From JAQVEM01 sp964556165 (GTDB lineage Bacteria; Actinomycetota; Humimicrobiia; Humimicrobiales; Humimicrobiaceae): 54,593 bases of DNA. A program made the position numbers and the translations under genes. Below the pieces are notes generated by a model. That model made no database searches and was not told the origin of the DNA. It saw nothing but the letters and a program-made list of their open reading frames with translations. Below, piece by piece: positions 16,258-25,586 of this stretch (its first letter is position 1; each line of letters opens with the position of its first letter). The stretch is taken from the NCBI GenBank assembly GCA_964556165.1, contig CAZKVH010000010.1:1-54593 (forward strand), in the 5' to 3' direction.

Positions 16258-17487
16258 TTAAACTATATCTATAGATTTGCTTAAATATCTGAGTTCCCTT
16301 TTGTTTATAACAGCTACAACTATAATTAGAATAAATAGAAGAGTCAAATCTATATATAAAACGCTATTAGCAGAAACATATTCTGATAAATACCCGCTTA
16401 AATATTGAAAAATTATTGCCCCGAGATTGGTAGACGTATGCAATAGACCGGAAACAATATTTGTAAATTTTGAGCCGATATTTAAGCCCATAGAAAAAGT
16501 TAAGGAGAAATTCCCCGCAACAGTTATTCCATATAAAAAAATCAGAACAATCTTCCCTATTAAATTAGGCGTAAGAAAAGCCAGAAGGAGTAATATAAAT
16601 GACAGAGATATGCTTATCAAGAGCAGTTTTTTTTCTTCAAGATATTTAACAAAAAAATTTTTAGCAAACATTCCAAGCAGGATTGCAACGGTATAAACAG
16701 CCAGAATAAGTGAGCTTTTATCAAGTCCGATATTTAAAGTCGAAAAATATGACGTAAACCAGGTATAAAATGTCTGCATTGTTGAATTATACAGGAACGC
16801 TATCAAACAACAGAGAATTATATATGGGTGAGAAGCTATAACCTTATTGGTAGAAATAAAGCTTTTAAAACTTATAACATTCCTATCTTTTAATGATGTT
16901 TTTAAAAAGATAAGAAATATTGCCAGAATAAACTGCGGAAAAATAAAATACAAAAACACGTTCTGCCACTCAGAATTTATATAAGCTATAAGACTTGCCA
17001 GCAGCGGAGCGACAACTGCCCCCAGGGTCAATCCAATATTAGTTACCAGTATGCTTTTAGATTTACTTTCAAAATAATGATTCCCAACAAGAGAAAGAGT
17101 TGACATCATCAAAATACCTACTCCTAGCTGAAACACTAAATAAGCGATTGTGAATATAATATAAGAATGAGCAAACAGCAGTCCGAGAAAACCTGAAATA
17201 ATAAGCAATTCTCCGGATAAAATAACTTTTTTATAACCAAAATATTCAAGCAAAAACCCCGCACTCATCGATGTAATAAGTAATGCAAAAGTACCGATGG
17301 ATATCGTGATTCCTATATAATCAAGACCAACCTCTAAATTTCCTGCAATCAGTGGAATTAATGGCCCGACAATATTGGCGGTTATGCCAATAAGCAACCT
17401 CTGAAGAAAAGAAAAGAGTAAAACGCTTTTACCTGATTTTATCCTTCTGCTCTTTAAAAAATATATGACTTTGTTAATCGCTCTCAT
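16258..17487 (-). CDS. Major facilitator superfamily transporter
   Basis: A 409-residue membrane protein with about twelve hydrophobic segments in two halves. It has the MFS loop between helices 2 and 3 (GFLLEYFGYKKVIL, a variant of the G-x3-D/E-x2-G-x-[RK] motif). A Ser/Lys-rich loop (EKKLLL) lies in the second half. It exchanges or exports a small solute that cannot be named; sugar, drug and nucleoside families all remain possible. It interrupts the common comEC-holA order. It sits 86 bases after comEC and 26 bases before holA, so it may share their transcript. A short GGA ribosome site precedes the ATG. Confidence 0.85.
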   Translation of the reverse strand: MRAINKVIYFLKSRRIKSGKSVLLFSFLQRLLIGITANIVGPLIPLIAGNLEVGLDYIGITISIGTFALLITSMSAGFLLEYFGYKKVILSGELLIISGFLGLLFAHSYIIFTIAYLVFQLGVGILMMSTLSLVGNHYFESKSKSILVTNIGLTLGAVVAPLLASLIAYINSEWQNVFLYFIFPQFILAIFLIFLKTSLKDRNVISFKSFISTNKVIASHPYIILCCLIAFLYNSTMQTFYTWFTSYFSTLNIGLDKSSLILAVYTVAILLGMFAKNFFVKYLEEKKLLLISISLSFILLLLAFLTPNLIGKIVLIFLYGITVAGNFSLTFSMGLNIGSKFTNIVSGLLHTSTNLGAIIFQYLSGYLSEYVSANSVLYIDLTLLFILIIVVAVINKRELRYLSKSIDIV

Positions 17488-17573
17488 TATTCCAAAAAAA
17501 ATAAAATTTACACTTTAATACTTTTATCTTAACCAGTTAAAATTACTATAGTATAACATACGCTCTATAATTT

Positions 17574-19055
17574 TCATTTTCTTATTTCAACTCTACCAAG
17601 AATAATAAAAATAAAGATTAGCACAACAATAAGTACAATGTAATAGGCTAAAGCATTTCTTACCGTAAAGTTATCAAAACTTATGACAAAAAAATCAAGT
17701 TTTCCAAAAATATTAACTGACTTTAATACAAATTCAAAAACAAAAGAGCTTGATTTTAATATAAAACCTCCCATAGGAGGCCATATTACAATAGTAAAAG
17801 AAGATAACATAAGAATAAAAAGAAGAACATAAAAGAACGGTAATAAAAAAAAGTTAGTAACCGGTGATATTAAAGAAAAATCTTCAAAAAAATAAGCAAG
17901 AACCGGAAACAAAACTACCTTTATGGAAATTGTGATTAAGACTATTTCTATAAAAAAATTTTTTTTACATGTCTTCAACACCGGGATAGTTGCAGCAATC
18001 CTTAAAATTAACGGGTAAACAAAAACCAGGGCTGACATTGAGATATAAGTCATCCAGAATCCGATATCATAAAGAAAATAAGGGTTATAAATAATCAATA
18101 TAATATAAGAAAGATAAAGAATAACTCTGCGGCTGTATTCCCTTCCCCAGCTTCTGGCTAAAATCATAAAAAATGCCGCAACTGAAGCCCTCAATATGCT
18201 TGCTCTCCCGGCAACCAGAAAATTGTAAATCACCAAAAAAACAATTACAGTCCAGAATACAATAATGGAATTTTTAAATCTCCTGAAAACTAAATAAATA
18301 AGTGTGACAAAAAAAGAAAGATGAAGCCCTGAAATAGCAAATAAATGATATAAACCACACTTCTTAAAAGATTCTGCAACATATTCAGAAATATTGTTCC
18401 TGTTACCCAGTATCAATGATTCGGCAATGCTTGCATTCCTGTAGTCCAGATATCGATAGAAAGCATTTTTCAAACAATTATATAATCTTCTTCTAAAAAT
18501 AAATATTTTATATAAAGGGCTGGAGCACACAATCTTACCTGAATCTTCCCAATCAGCCATAAGGATAATCTCATTATAGCTATTATCGCCGCCGCTCAAA
18601 TNNNNNNNNNNNNNNNNNNNNNNNNNNNNNNNNNNNNNNNNNNNNNNNNNNNNNNNNNNNNNNNNNNNNNNNNNNNNNNNNNNNNNNNNNNNNNNNNNNN
18701 NCAGATTACCTGCAAAAAATAAAATTAAAAAAGGAATTACAATTGTAACCAATATTCTATTACGGTTTATTCTGGAGCCAGATAGGGATTTACCTCCCAT
18801 AAGGAATTGCCGATTTTCATTTAATATAATATCTTTTAAAGAATCTGAAGCTTCATTAGAATGAAACGTTTTTTTAACTATCACAAACTCCGCAGTTAGC
18901 AGTAAAATTATTGCTACAAGCCAGGTTATAATTATATTTATATTGCATAAATTAAATTTTCCTGCCGTATACAATCCTGCAGTAATGCCTATGGTCCAGA
19001 AAAGGTAATATTCACTGGTTAACAAAAACAAAAATTTATTTATCCTCTGACTCAA
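17574..19055 (-). CDS. comEC: ComEC/Rec2-type DNA uptake channel, without C-terminal MBL domain; broken by assembly gap
   Basis: The frame spans 493 codons including about 34 unknown ones at the N gap. The N-terminal part has two or three hydrophobic segments. After the gap comes the competence domain with the signature AISGLHLSFF, followed by eight to nine membrane helices. ComEC forms the inner-membrane channel for incoming single-stranded DNA. Typical proteins are about 700-800 residues with a metallo-beta-lactamase domain after the channel. This one stops at the end of the channel (GRVEIRK) and the next gene is an MFS transporter. The true gap length is unknown, so the continuous frame across it may be coincidental. 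The start overlaps the comEA stop by four bases (ATGA). Confidence 0.85.
   Translation of the reverse strand: MSQRINKFLFLLTSEYYLFWTIGITAGLYTAGKFNLCNINIIITWLVAIILLLTAEFVIVKKTFHSNEASDSLKDIILNENRQFLMGGKSLSGSRINRNRILVTIVIPFLILFFAGNLXXXXXXXXXXXXXXXXXXXXXXXXXXXXXXXXXXLSGGDNSYNEIILMADWEDSGKIVCSSPLYKIFIFRRRLYNCLKNAFYRYLDYRNASIAESLILGNRNNISEYVAESFKKCGLYHLFAISGLHLSFFVTLIYLVFRRFKNSIIVFWTVIVFLVIYNFLVAGRASILRASVAAFFMILARSWGREYSRRVILYLSYIILIIYNPYFLYDIGFWMTYISMSALVFVYPLILRIAATIPVLKTCKKNFFIEIVLITISIKVVLFPVLAYFFEDFSLISPVTNFFLLPFFYVLLFILMLSSFTIVIWPPMGGFILKSSSFVFEFVLKSVNIFGKLDFFVISFDNFTVRNALAYYIVLIVVLIFIFIILGRVEIRK
18602..18701. other. Assembly gap (100 N)
   Basis: Exactly 100 N bases interrupt comEC in the soluble region between its N-terminal helices and the competence domain. 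A round 100 is the usual scaffold filler, so the real distance is not known and the comEC product length given here is provisional. Confidence 0.99.
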
Positions 19056-19864
19056 ATTGATATGGATTCTTTGATTTCATCATATTTCTTATCCCCTATA
19101 CCAGTAACATTTTTCAGCTCTTCTTTTGCTTTAAACATACCTTTCTCATTTCTGTATTTAACTATATTCAGAGCAATCGCAGGTCCTATCCCCGGCAGCG
19201 AATCAAGTTCACTTACGCCTGCGGTATTAATATTTACAATCTTATTTCCGGAGTTATTATATCCGGTTAAACTGCTATCAATAGAAAACAAATAATCACC
19301 GGTGCATGCCTCATCTTCAGACGGTATGTAAATCCTCTGGCCGTCAGTTATGAACTGCGCAAGATTGACAGCCTCAACACATGCATTTTCATCCTCTCCA
19401 CCCGCAAGCTCCAGTAAATCTATTATTCTGGCACCCTCTTCAAATTCATAAACACCGGGATTTTCAACATTACCACATATATAAGCCTTTATGGTATTTT
19501 CCTTTGCATCATCACCCCCGGTCTGTGAATCAGAAAAGTTTTCATTATATGAATTACTATTATTCCCGATAGCGCCGCCGGAGAGATTATTGTATCCATC
19601 ATCGGAAGCTGTTCCTGGCACGTCTTCAGCTCCATAACTTCCATTTATTTTATCTGCTCCGGTGCTTCCGGAATTAATATTCTCGTAATAACTTTTTAAA
19701 ATATTTTCCTTTCTTTTTATTTCTACATGCATATCTATATAGATAACTGCAAACGTTAATGCCACCAGACAGAGCATTATTGATAAAGTTATGTAAAAAT
19801 GCCTGCTTCTTCTATATTTTATTTTATCAATAAAAAACCTTATTCTATTTACTAATTCCTTCAT
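19052..19864 (-). CDS. comEA: ComEA-type competence DNA-binding protein
   Basis: With the start at 19864 the protein has 270 residues. It has a basic N-terminus, one membrane anchor (about residues 23-43), a long Ser/Gly/Asn-rich linker, an SLBB-like domain (IKAYICGNVENPGVYEF), and a C-terminal helix-hairpin-helix pair (INTAGVSELDSLPGIGP ... LKNVTGIGDKKYDEI). It binds double-stranded DNA outside the membrane and passes it to ComEC. An upstream in-frame ATG at 19945 would add 27 residues rich in Cys and hydrophobics that are not like a ComEA N-terminus, so the inner ATG is preferred; neither has a strong ribosome site. It overlaps comEC by four bases. Confidence 0.88.
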   Translation of the reverse strand: MKELVNRIRFFIDKIKYRRSRHFYITLSIMLCLVALTFAVIYIDMHVEIKRKENILKSYYENINSGSTGADKINGSYGAEDVPGTASDDGYNNLSGGAIGNNSNSYNENFSDSQTGGDDAKENTIKAYICGNVENPGVYEFEEGARIIDLLELAGGEDENACVEAVNLAQFITDGQRIYIPSEDEACTGDYLFSIDSSLTGYNNSGNKIVNINTAGVSELDSLPGIGPAIALNIVKYRNEKGMFKAKEELKNVTGIGDKKYDEIKESISI

Positions 19865-20168
19865 AATTACCGAAATCTCAAAAATTGCAAAAAATAAATT
19901 CCACAAACAATCCCTACATTTATTTACACATATGCATATTAGCATATTTATATAAAAATTAAAAATTAATATCTGGCTTTTTTTAACAAAATATTTATTT
20001 GATATAAAAAACTATCAAGTCTAAAAGATTAAAATAAAAAGTCTACTGCGGGGCAGGGTTATTAAGGACAATTATTTTTTTAATAAGGAATCAATTAACA
20101 TAATAAAAAATGCTGGTAAAATAATTATTAATAAAATTTATATTATCTAATTATGCGAGGAGAACATA

Positions 20169-20675
20169 ATGGCAAAAGAAATATTTATACTTATAGAAAA
20201 TGAATTCAGGGATGAAGAAGCTATATATCCATATTACAGGTTTAAAGAAGCCGGTTATGATGTAAGAGTCGTAGGACCCGAAAAAGATAAGGAATACAGG
20301 GGAAAATTCGGGCTTGTTTTAAAATCGGATTTATCTGCCTCTCAGGCTGACCTTGATAATGTAAGTGCGATAATTATTCCTGGAGGAAACGCACCCGATA
20401 AGATGAGGATTAATAAGCATATGGTGGAGTTAGTAAGGAGAGCTTCCCTTGAGGGCAAAGTCATAGCAACAATCTGTCATGGCGGATGGATGCTTGTCGA
20501 AGCAGATGTATTGAAAGGCAAGAAAGTAACAGGCTATAAAGCTATATCCACAGACTTAAAAAATGCAGGTGCTGAATATATTGACAGTGAAGTGGTGGTT
20601 GATGGCAATCTTGTAACTTCAAGAATACCCGGCGACCTTCCTTCTTTTTGCAGTTCGATCCTAAAGTTAATTTAA
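20169..20675 (+). CDS. PfpI/DJ-1 family protein (putative deglycase or protease)
   Basis: A 168-residue protein of the DJ-1/PfpI class I glutamine amidotransferase-like fold. The nucleophile elbow is at 100-107 (ATICHGGW) with C103 followed by H104, as in PfpI. A conserved acidic residue near E16 completes the expected site, and IIIPGG (68-73) is the conserved strand-turn. Relatives are described as intracellular proteases or as methylglyoxal-handling deglycases/glyoxalases; the substrate cannot be told from sequence. The ATG has GAGGAG seven bases upstream. It stands alone on the plus strand between comEA and leuS, convergent with leuS. The flanking gaps (19946-20168 and 20676-20795) hold nothing recognisable. 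Confidence 0.9.
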   Translation: MAKEIFILIENEFRDEEAIYPYYRFKEAGYDVRVVGPEKDKEYRGKFGLVLKSDLSASQADLDNVSAIIIPGGNAPDKMRINKHMVELVRRASLEGKVIATICHGGWMLVEADVLKGKKVTGYKAISTDLKNAGAEYIDSEVVVDGNLVTSRIPGDLPSFCSSILKLI

Positions 20676-20795
20676 ATATCTAATTTAAAAGTTAAAAGGC
20701 TTTAAAAAGTACGCAAATATCTTAATCTTTTTATTTTAGAATAATAGAATTATAGAAGTATATTTATCCTGCGGCTTATTTACTCTACAATGTAC

Positions 20796-23366
20796 TTATT
20801 TCGTGACAATATTTACAAGTTTACCGGGTACTACTATCTCTTTTATTATATTCATACCAGCCGTATATTTTCTTAACTTCTCCGACGAGCGCGCGTATTC
20901 TTTTAACTCCTGCTCCGGTGTGCCCACAGGTAAATCCATCCTATCCCTTAGCTTTCCATTTACCTGAAAAATTATGGTGGCAAGTTCTTCTTTTGCAATC
21001 TCTTTATCGTATTCTGGCCATTTGACTTTATGGATGCTTTCCTTATTACCTGACATAAGCCACAGCTCCTCGGTAATAAAAGGTGCAATCGGTGAAAGAA
21101 GCACCAGTAATTTTCCGGTCACTTCCCTGATTAGCAGAATATTTTTTTCGCTATCTGCTACTTCATCCTGATACCTGTAAAAAAGGTTGACAAGTTCCAT
21201 AATGGCACTTATGGCAGTGTTAAAATTAAATCTATTAAGGATATCATCCGTTACCTTTCCTATAGTCTGGTGCAGCTTTTTGTACAGCTCCTTTTCCTGC
21301 TTTTTTAGCTTTCCATTTTTATACTCATCAATTATTGCAGTATCTTTATCGTCATACCAGTCTGAATCATAAATATTTTGCCTGTCATAACCTTCATTAT
21401 TTAAATCATCGATAAGTTTAATATTTTTAACTACAAGCCTCCATAATCTCTTTAAAAACCTGTTTGACCCTTCAACCATGCTGTCATTCCAGTCAACAGG
21501 ACTATCAGCCGGACCCATAAAAAGAATATACAATCTTAATGTATCCGCACCATATCGATTATAAATTTCAGAAGGATTGACTATATTACCCTTTGATTTT
21601 GACATTTTCTGGCCACCTAGGTTCACAACACCATGAGGAAAATACTTTATGAAAGGTTCCTTAAATCCAATCAGACCATAATCATAAAGAACCTTGGTAA
21701 AAAACCTTGCATATATAAGATGCATACTGGCATGTTCTATCCCTCCTATATACTGGTCCACAGGCATCCAGTATTCCACTTCCTTTCCGTCAAAAGCTTC
21801 TTTATCATTATGAGGGCTGCAGTACCTTAAAAAATACCAGGAAGAGCAAACAAACGTATCCATAGTATCTGTCTCTCTTCTCGCCTTACCCCCGCATATT
21901 GGACAGGTTGTATTTACGAATTCGTCACTATAAAAAAGAGGTGATAACCCCCTGGGTTTAAAATCTACGTTATAGGGAAGAACTACCGGTAAATCCTTTT
22001 CCGGTACAGGAACAATTCCGCACTTATCACAATAAACAACAGGAATCGGAGCGCCCCAGTATCTCTGCCTCGAAATTAGCCAGTCTTTTAATTTATAATT
22101 CACACTGAATTTTCCAATATTATTTTTTTCGAGATACGCAATAATTTCTTTTCTTCCCTCTTCCGAGCCAATCCCGCTAAATCTGCCCGAATTTACCATT
22201 ATGCCTTCTCCAGTGTAAACATCCGTTATTGCAGGATTGCTTTTCCCGTCAGGTGATATTACTTCTTTTATGGGAATTTTATATTTGGATGCAAATTCAA
22301 AATCCCTCTCGTCATGGGCAGGAACTGCCATTATAGCACCTGTACCGTATTCCATAAGTACATAATTGGCAATCCATATCGGTACCTTATCACCATTTAG
22401 TGGATTTATAACATATCTCCCTGTAAAACATCCTATCTTTTCAACTTCAGTTGAACCCCGTTCAATTTCAGTCTGTCTTGAAATCATACTCCTGGCATTA
22501 TCAACGTCCTTTTTATATATTCCGGATTCAACGATTTTATCTACAAGTGGATGCTCGGGAGCAAGTATAAAAAAGGTAACTCCGAACAAAGTATCTGGTC
22601 TTGTAGTAAATACAGGAATATCTATACCATCGGAACCTTCGAGTTTAAAATTAACAACTGCGCCCTCACTCCTTCCAATCCAGTTTCTCTGAATATTAAG
22701 TGCTCTTTCGGGCCATCCTTCTTCCAGAAGCTCCATATCGTCAAGAAGCCTCTGCGCATAATCTGTTATTTTAAAAAACCATTGAGAGAGCCTTCTCCTT
22801 TCAACCGGACTGCCGCACCTCTCACACTTACCTGAAATTACCTGCTCATTAGCCAGAACTGTCTGGCAGGAATTGCACCAGTTAACCGGCGCTTCCTTTT
22901 TCTCAGCCAGCCCCATTTTGTGAAACAATAAAAAAAACCACTGTGTCCATTTATAATAATCAGGTTCGGAAGTTATTATTTCATCATTAAAATCATAGCT
23001 CATCCCCATCCGCTTGAGAGCCTTCCTCATCTTATCGATATTAGACATGGTGCTCTCCTTTGGATGCAACCCACTTTTTATAGCTGCGTTTTCCGCAGGA
23101 AGTCCAAATGCATCGAAACCAATCGGGTGAAGTATATTGTACCCTTTCCTGTGAAGCACTCTTGCAACTACATCGCCAATCGTATAGTTTCTTGCATGTC
23201 CCATATGGGGCTCACCGGATGGATAAGGAAACATTTCCAGCAAATAATACTTCGGGTCATCTTTAGAAGACCTCAGGGAGTAAATTTTTTCCTTTTCCCA
23301 CTTCCTGATTAATTTATCTTCTATTTCCGCCGGATTATAGAACTCGTTTAAATTCTTTTTTTCCAA
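20796..23366 (-). CDS. leuS: Leucyl-tRNA synthetase
   Basis: An 856-residue class I synthetase of the bacterial type. The HIGH-equivalent HMGH lies at 54-57. A zinc-type Cys set follows (CNSCQ ... CERCG), then the editing domain with TTRPDTLFG, a second Cys set in the leucine-specific region, and KMSKSKGN. The C-terminal anticodon and tail domains are complete. The length is normal. The start is a TTG with GGGGAAGG seven bases before it. It is 25 bases after rsfS, at the end of the obgE-proB-proA-nadD-yqeK-LCP-rsfS run. No T-box leader was seen upstream. Confidence 0.98.
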   Translation of the reverse strand: MEKKNLNEFYNPAEIEDKLIRKWEKEKIYSLRSSKDDPKYYLLEMFPYPSGEPHMGHARNYTIGDVVARVLHRKGYNILHPIGFDAFGLPAENAAIKSGLHPKESTMSNIDKMRKALKRMGMSYDFNDEIITSEPDYYKWTQWFFLLFHKMGLAEKKEAPVNWCNSCQTVLANEQVISGKCERCGSPVERRRLSQWFFKITDYAQRLLDDMELLEEGWPERALNIQRNWIGRSEGAVVNFKLEGSDGIDIPVFTTRPDTLFGVTFFILAPEHPLVDKIVESGIYKKDVDNARSMISRQTEIERGSTEVEKIGCFTGRYVINPLNGDKVPIWIANYVLMEYGTGAIMAVPAHDERDFEFASKYKIPIKEVISPDGKSNPAITDVYTGEGIMVNSGRFSGIGSEEGRKEIIAYLEKNNIGKFSVNYKLKDWLISRQRYWGAPIPVVYCDKCGIVPVPEKDLPVVLPYNVDFKPRGLSPLFYSDEFVNTTCPICGGKARRETDTMDTFVCSSWYFLRYCSPHNDKEAFDGKEVEYWMPVDQYIGGIEHASMHLIYARFFTKVLYDYGLIGFKEPFIKYFPHGVVNLGGQKMSKSKGNIVNPSEIYNRYGADTLRLYILFMGPADSPVDWNDSMVEGSNRFLKRLWRLVVKNIKLIDDLNNEGYDRQNIYDSDWYDDKDTAIIDEYKNGKLKKQEKELYKKLHQTIGKVTDDILNRFNFNTAISAIMELVNLFYRYQDEVADSEKNILLIREVTGKLLVLLSPIAPFITEELWLMSGNKESIHKVKWPEYDKEIAKEELATIIFQVNGKLRDRMDLPVGTPEQELKEYARSSEKLRKYTAGMNIIKEIVVPGKLVNIVTK

Positions 23367-23391
23367 TTATAAACCTTCCCCTGATAATAAA

Positions 23392-23799
23392 TTAAACTTT
23401 ATCCCACTTTATTTCCCTGGAATCTCTCCAGAGCCTTTCAAGCTCGTAATATTCCCTTAGCTCATTTATAAAAATATGAATTACAAAGTAATTGTAATCA
23501 GCTAATATCCATCTGCCTTCAGATAATCCGCTGACATTAATCGGCATCAGATTACTTTTCTTCAGATAGATACGGATTTCCTCTTCTATTCTTCTTGCTA
23601 ATCTGGTATTTTTCGCACTTATTATTATGAAGTAATCAGTGATAACAAGTCTCGAACTAACATCCAGAATCTTTATATAATCTGCCTTCTTTTCATCAGC
23701 TATCCTGGCAACTTTCCTGACAATTTTAACCATATCTCTCAATTTTGGCTTTACGGTAATTTTTTTTACATCCTTCTTATCACTGATTTGTATAATCAC
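23392..23799 (-). CDS. rsfS: Ribosomal silencing factor RsfS
   Basis: RsfS binds protein uL14 on the large subunit and blocks subunit joining when nutrients are low. The family core is clear: ADEKKADYIKILDVS, then TDYFIIISAKN, then EGRWILADYNYFVIHIF. The 135-residue frame from the GTG at 23799 overlaps the LCP gene by 20 bases, and that GTG has a GGGGA run touching it. The ATG at codon 23 would give a 113-residue protein closer to the family's usual length, but has a poor ribosome site. The start is therefore open. The order nadD-yqeK-(LCP)-rsfS is common in Gram-positive-type genomes. Confidence 0.93.
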   Translation of the reverse strand: MIIQISDKKDVKKITVKPKLRDMVKIVRKVARIADEKKADYIKILDVSSRLVITDYFIIISAKNTRLARRIEEEIRIYLKKSNLMPINVSGLSEGRWILADYNYFVIHIFINELREYYELERLWRDSREIKWDKV

Positions 23800-25585
23800 T
23801 CCCCACTATTATGCTAATATCCACATTATCTACATTATTTTCCGAATATTCTATTACACCCACACCCAGCCTTTCCTGGATGCTCTGTGCCAGCTCGCTT
23901 ATCCCCTCTCCGGATGAAAATATAGTTATCCTGGTCTGTGTATAATCGTGATTATCCGCATCTTTTGGTTCCATCATTATGACTCTTTCTCCCCCGGAAT
24001 TAAGATAATCATCAATTATATCAGTAACAGTTGCTGCAAGTTTGGTAGTGCCCTCACCGTTTAATACTATAATCTTTGCAAGGCTTTCTTCCTCCTCAAC
24101 CTGAGCAGGTTCATTTAACAGAGCCAGATAATCCTTACCTAAAATTAATATAATATCAGAATTCGATATCTCATCTTCTCTTATATTGATTGCACCTGTC
24201 CCGATGAACTCCCTTACGTCATCGGCTGCAGCCAGCTTATTTGTGTCAGGAGAATAAATTAAAATCTGTGTACTATCATATATATCCTGAGAATTGCCCA
24301 CCTCGACTATCTCATATTTATTCGTGCCATCTTCAAACTTTAAACCTTTAAGACTTTCCGAAGTATTTCCTGCAAGCCCGAATGCTTCAGGAGAATCATA
24401 GGCGCCATTCAGTATTGTAATCTTAATAGTTGATGTAAAATCATCGGTCTCCTCTTCTTCCGGTATTTCATCCTTGCTAAAGATTTCAGCAAGCTTTGAT
24501 ATATTCTGCGGTATATAGATTACATCTTCTACCCCGGGATCTTCTGAAGGTGTTACATCCAGATTATAAACATTATTATTCGCGGGCTCTAAATTCGAGA
24601 GCACAGCAAATATTTTTAACCTGTCCTCCATACTTGAGTTAGTATCGATAAAGTCTTCGATAGAGTTTAGATTGCTCGAAAATTCTTCCTCATTTGTTCC
24701 TACAATTTTTTTAATAATTGCATCTATAACTAACTTCTGTTTTACAATATTTTCTACCGGAACATCCTTCTCTATTCCACTGAAATACTTTAAGAAATTT
24801 AATGTTTCTGCCCCGTCCAGAAGGTTGCTGCCCTTTTCCATTTTAAAAGTTGAGCCATCATCATAATTTTTTACCAGTACTTCTTCGTCTAACTCAATAT
24901 CTATACCTCCTAATTTATTTACAGTATTATAAACATCAAAAAGTATATGGTAATCAACTTCTATATCCATTCCAAGGTTGTTCTCCAGTGAAAGGTCCAG
25001 TAAATCCATTCCTCCTATATTTACTGAATTGCCCACCGTTTCCGCGCCAAAACCGGGTATATCCATAAGAGTTCTCGGAGGTATACATAATGATATTAAT
25101 TTATTTCCGCTGGTATAATAACTGGAAAGTATTATTGAGCTTATTTCCGGCTCAAGAAGATTCTCTCCGGCACATGAAAAAACTATATTAACATCATCTC
25201 CAAGTATAAGGGATTCCGGTACTGTTATCCTTTCTTCTTCAGGTATTTCTGACTCGGTAAAAAATCTGCCCTTAATCCATGGAACAAGCCAGAAAACAAC
25301 CGCTACGGCAGCGAGGATCAGGACAAGCAATATAGCAACTATTTTAAAAATAGTATTTCTTCTTCTCCTCCTCTGCTTTATCCTCTTACTCCTTAATCCC
25401 TCGCTTTCCCCGCTTTCCTCAGATTCTTCCTCTTTTTCTTCATATCCTTCGAGTTCGAAGTCCTCATTTTTCAAGAAATCATTCATAGAATCATCGTCTT
25501 CTTTTTTCCCGTGTCTGAGTTCATAAAAATCCTCATCTTCAGGTTCGTTTTCACCTGATCTTTTATTTCCATCATAAAAAGACAT
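23780..25585 (-). CDS. LCP (LytR-CpsA-Psr)-like envelope protein with two LytR_C domains
   Basis: A 601-residue protein. It has an acidic cytoplasmic N-terminus (1-62), a basic patch (66-76), one membrane anchor (79-103), an LCP-like domain (about 128-300) and two C-terminal LytR_C domains (about 390-490 and 505-600, each opening with a KI-x-V/I-LNG strand). LCP enzymes attach wall polymers to peptidoglycan. The usual PRDT motif reads PPRTLMD (169-175, R171 kept), but the later family Arg residues are missing: the YxRxR-like site reads FLKYFSG (264-270), and the D-x-x-R-x-x-RQ-like site reads VENIVKQ (277-283). Catalysis is therefore doubtful. A GTG 15 bases upstream is in frame, but the ATG at 25585 has GGAGG seven bases before it. 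It starts one base after the yqeK stop. Confidence 0.82.
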   Translation of the reverse strand: MSFYDGNKRSGENEPEDEDFYELRHGKKEDDDSMNDFLKNEDFELEGYEEKEEESEESGESEGLRSKRIKQRRRRRNTIFKIVAILLVLILAAVAVVFWLVPWIKGRFFTESEIPEEERITVPESLILGDDVNIVFSCAGENLLEPEISSIILSSYYTSGNKLISLCIPPRTLMDIPGFGAETVGNSVNIGGMDLLDLSLENNLGMDIEVDYHILFDVYNTVNKLGGIDIELDEEVLVKNYDDGSTFKMEKGSNLLDGAETLNFLKYFSGIEKDVPVENIVKQKLVIDAIIKKIVGTNEEEFSSNLNSIEDFIDTNSSMEDRLKIFAVLSNLEPANNNVYNLDVTPSEDPGVEDVIYIPQNISKLAEIFSKDEIPEEEETDDFTSTIKITILNGAYDSPEAFGLAGNTSESLKGLKFEDGTNKYEIVEVGNSQDIYDSTQILIYSPDTNKLAAADDVREFIGTGAINIREDEISNSDIILILGKDYLALLNEPAQVEEEESLAKIIVLNGEGTTKLAATVTDIIDDYLNSGGERVIMMEPKDADNHDYTQTRITIFSSGEGISELAQSIQERLGVGVIEYSENNVDNVDISIIVGSDYTNQ

Positions 25586-25586
25586 A

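Noticed and set aside
23367..23391. T-box leader before leuS
   Set aside because: The gap to rsfS is only 25 bases, so there is no room for a T-box; valS is overlapped by clpX and cannot have one either.
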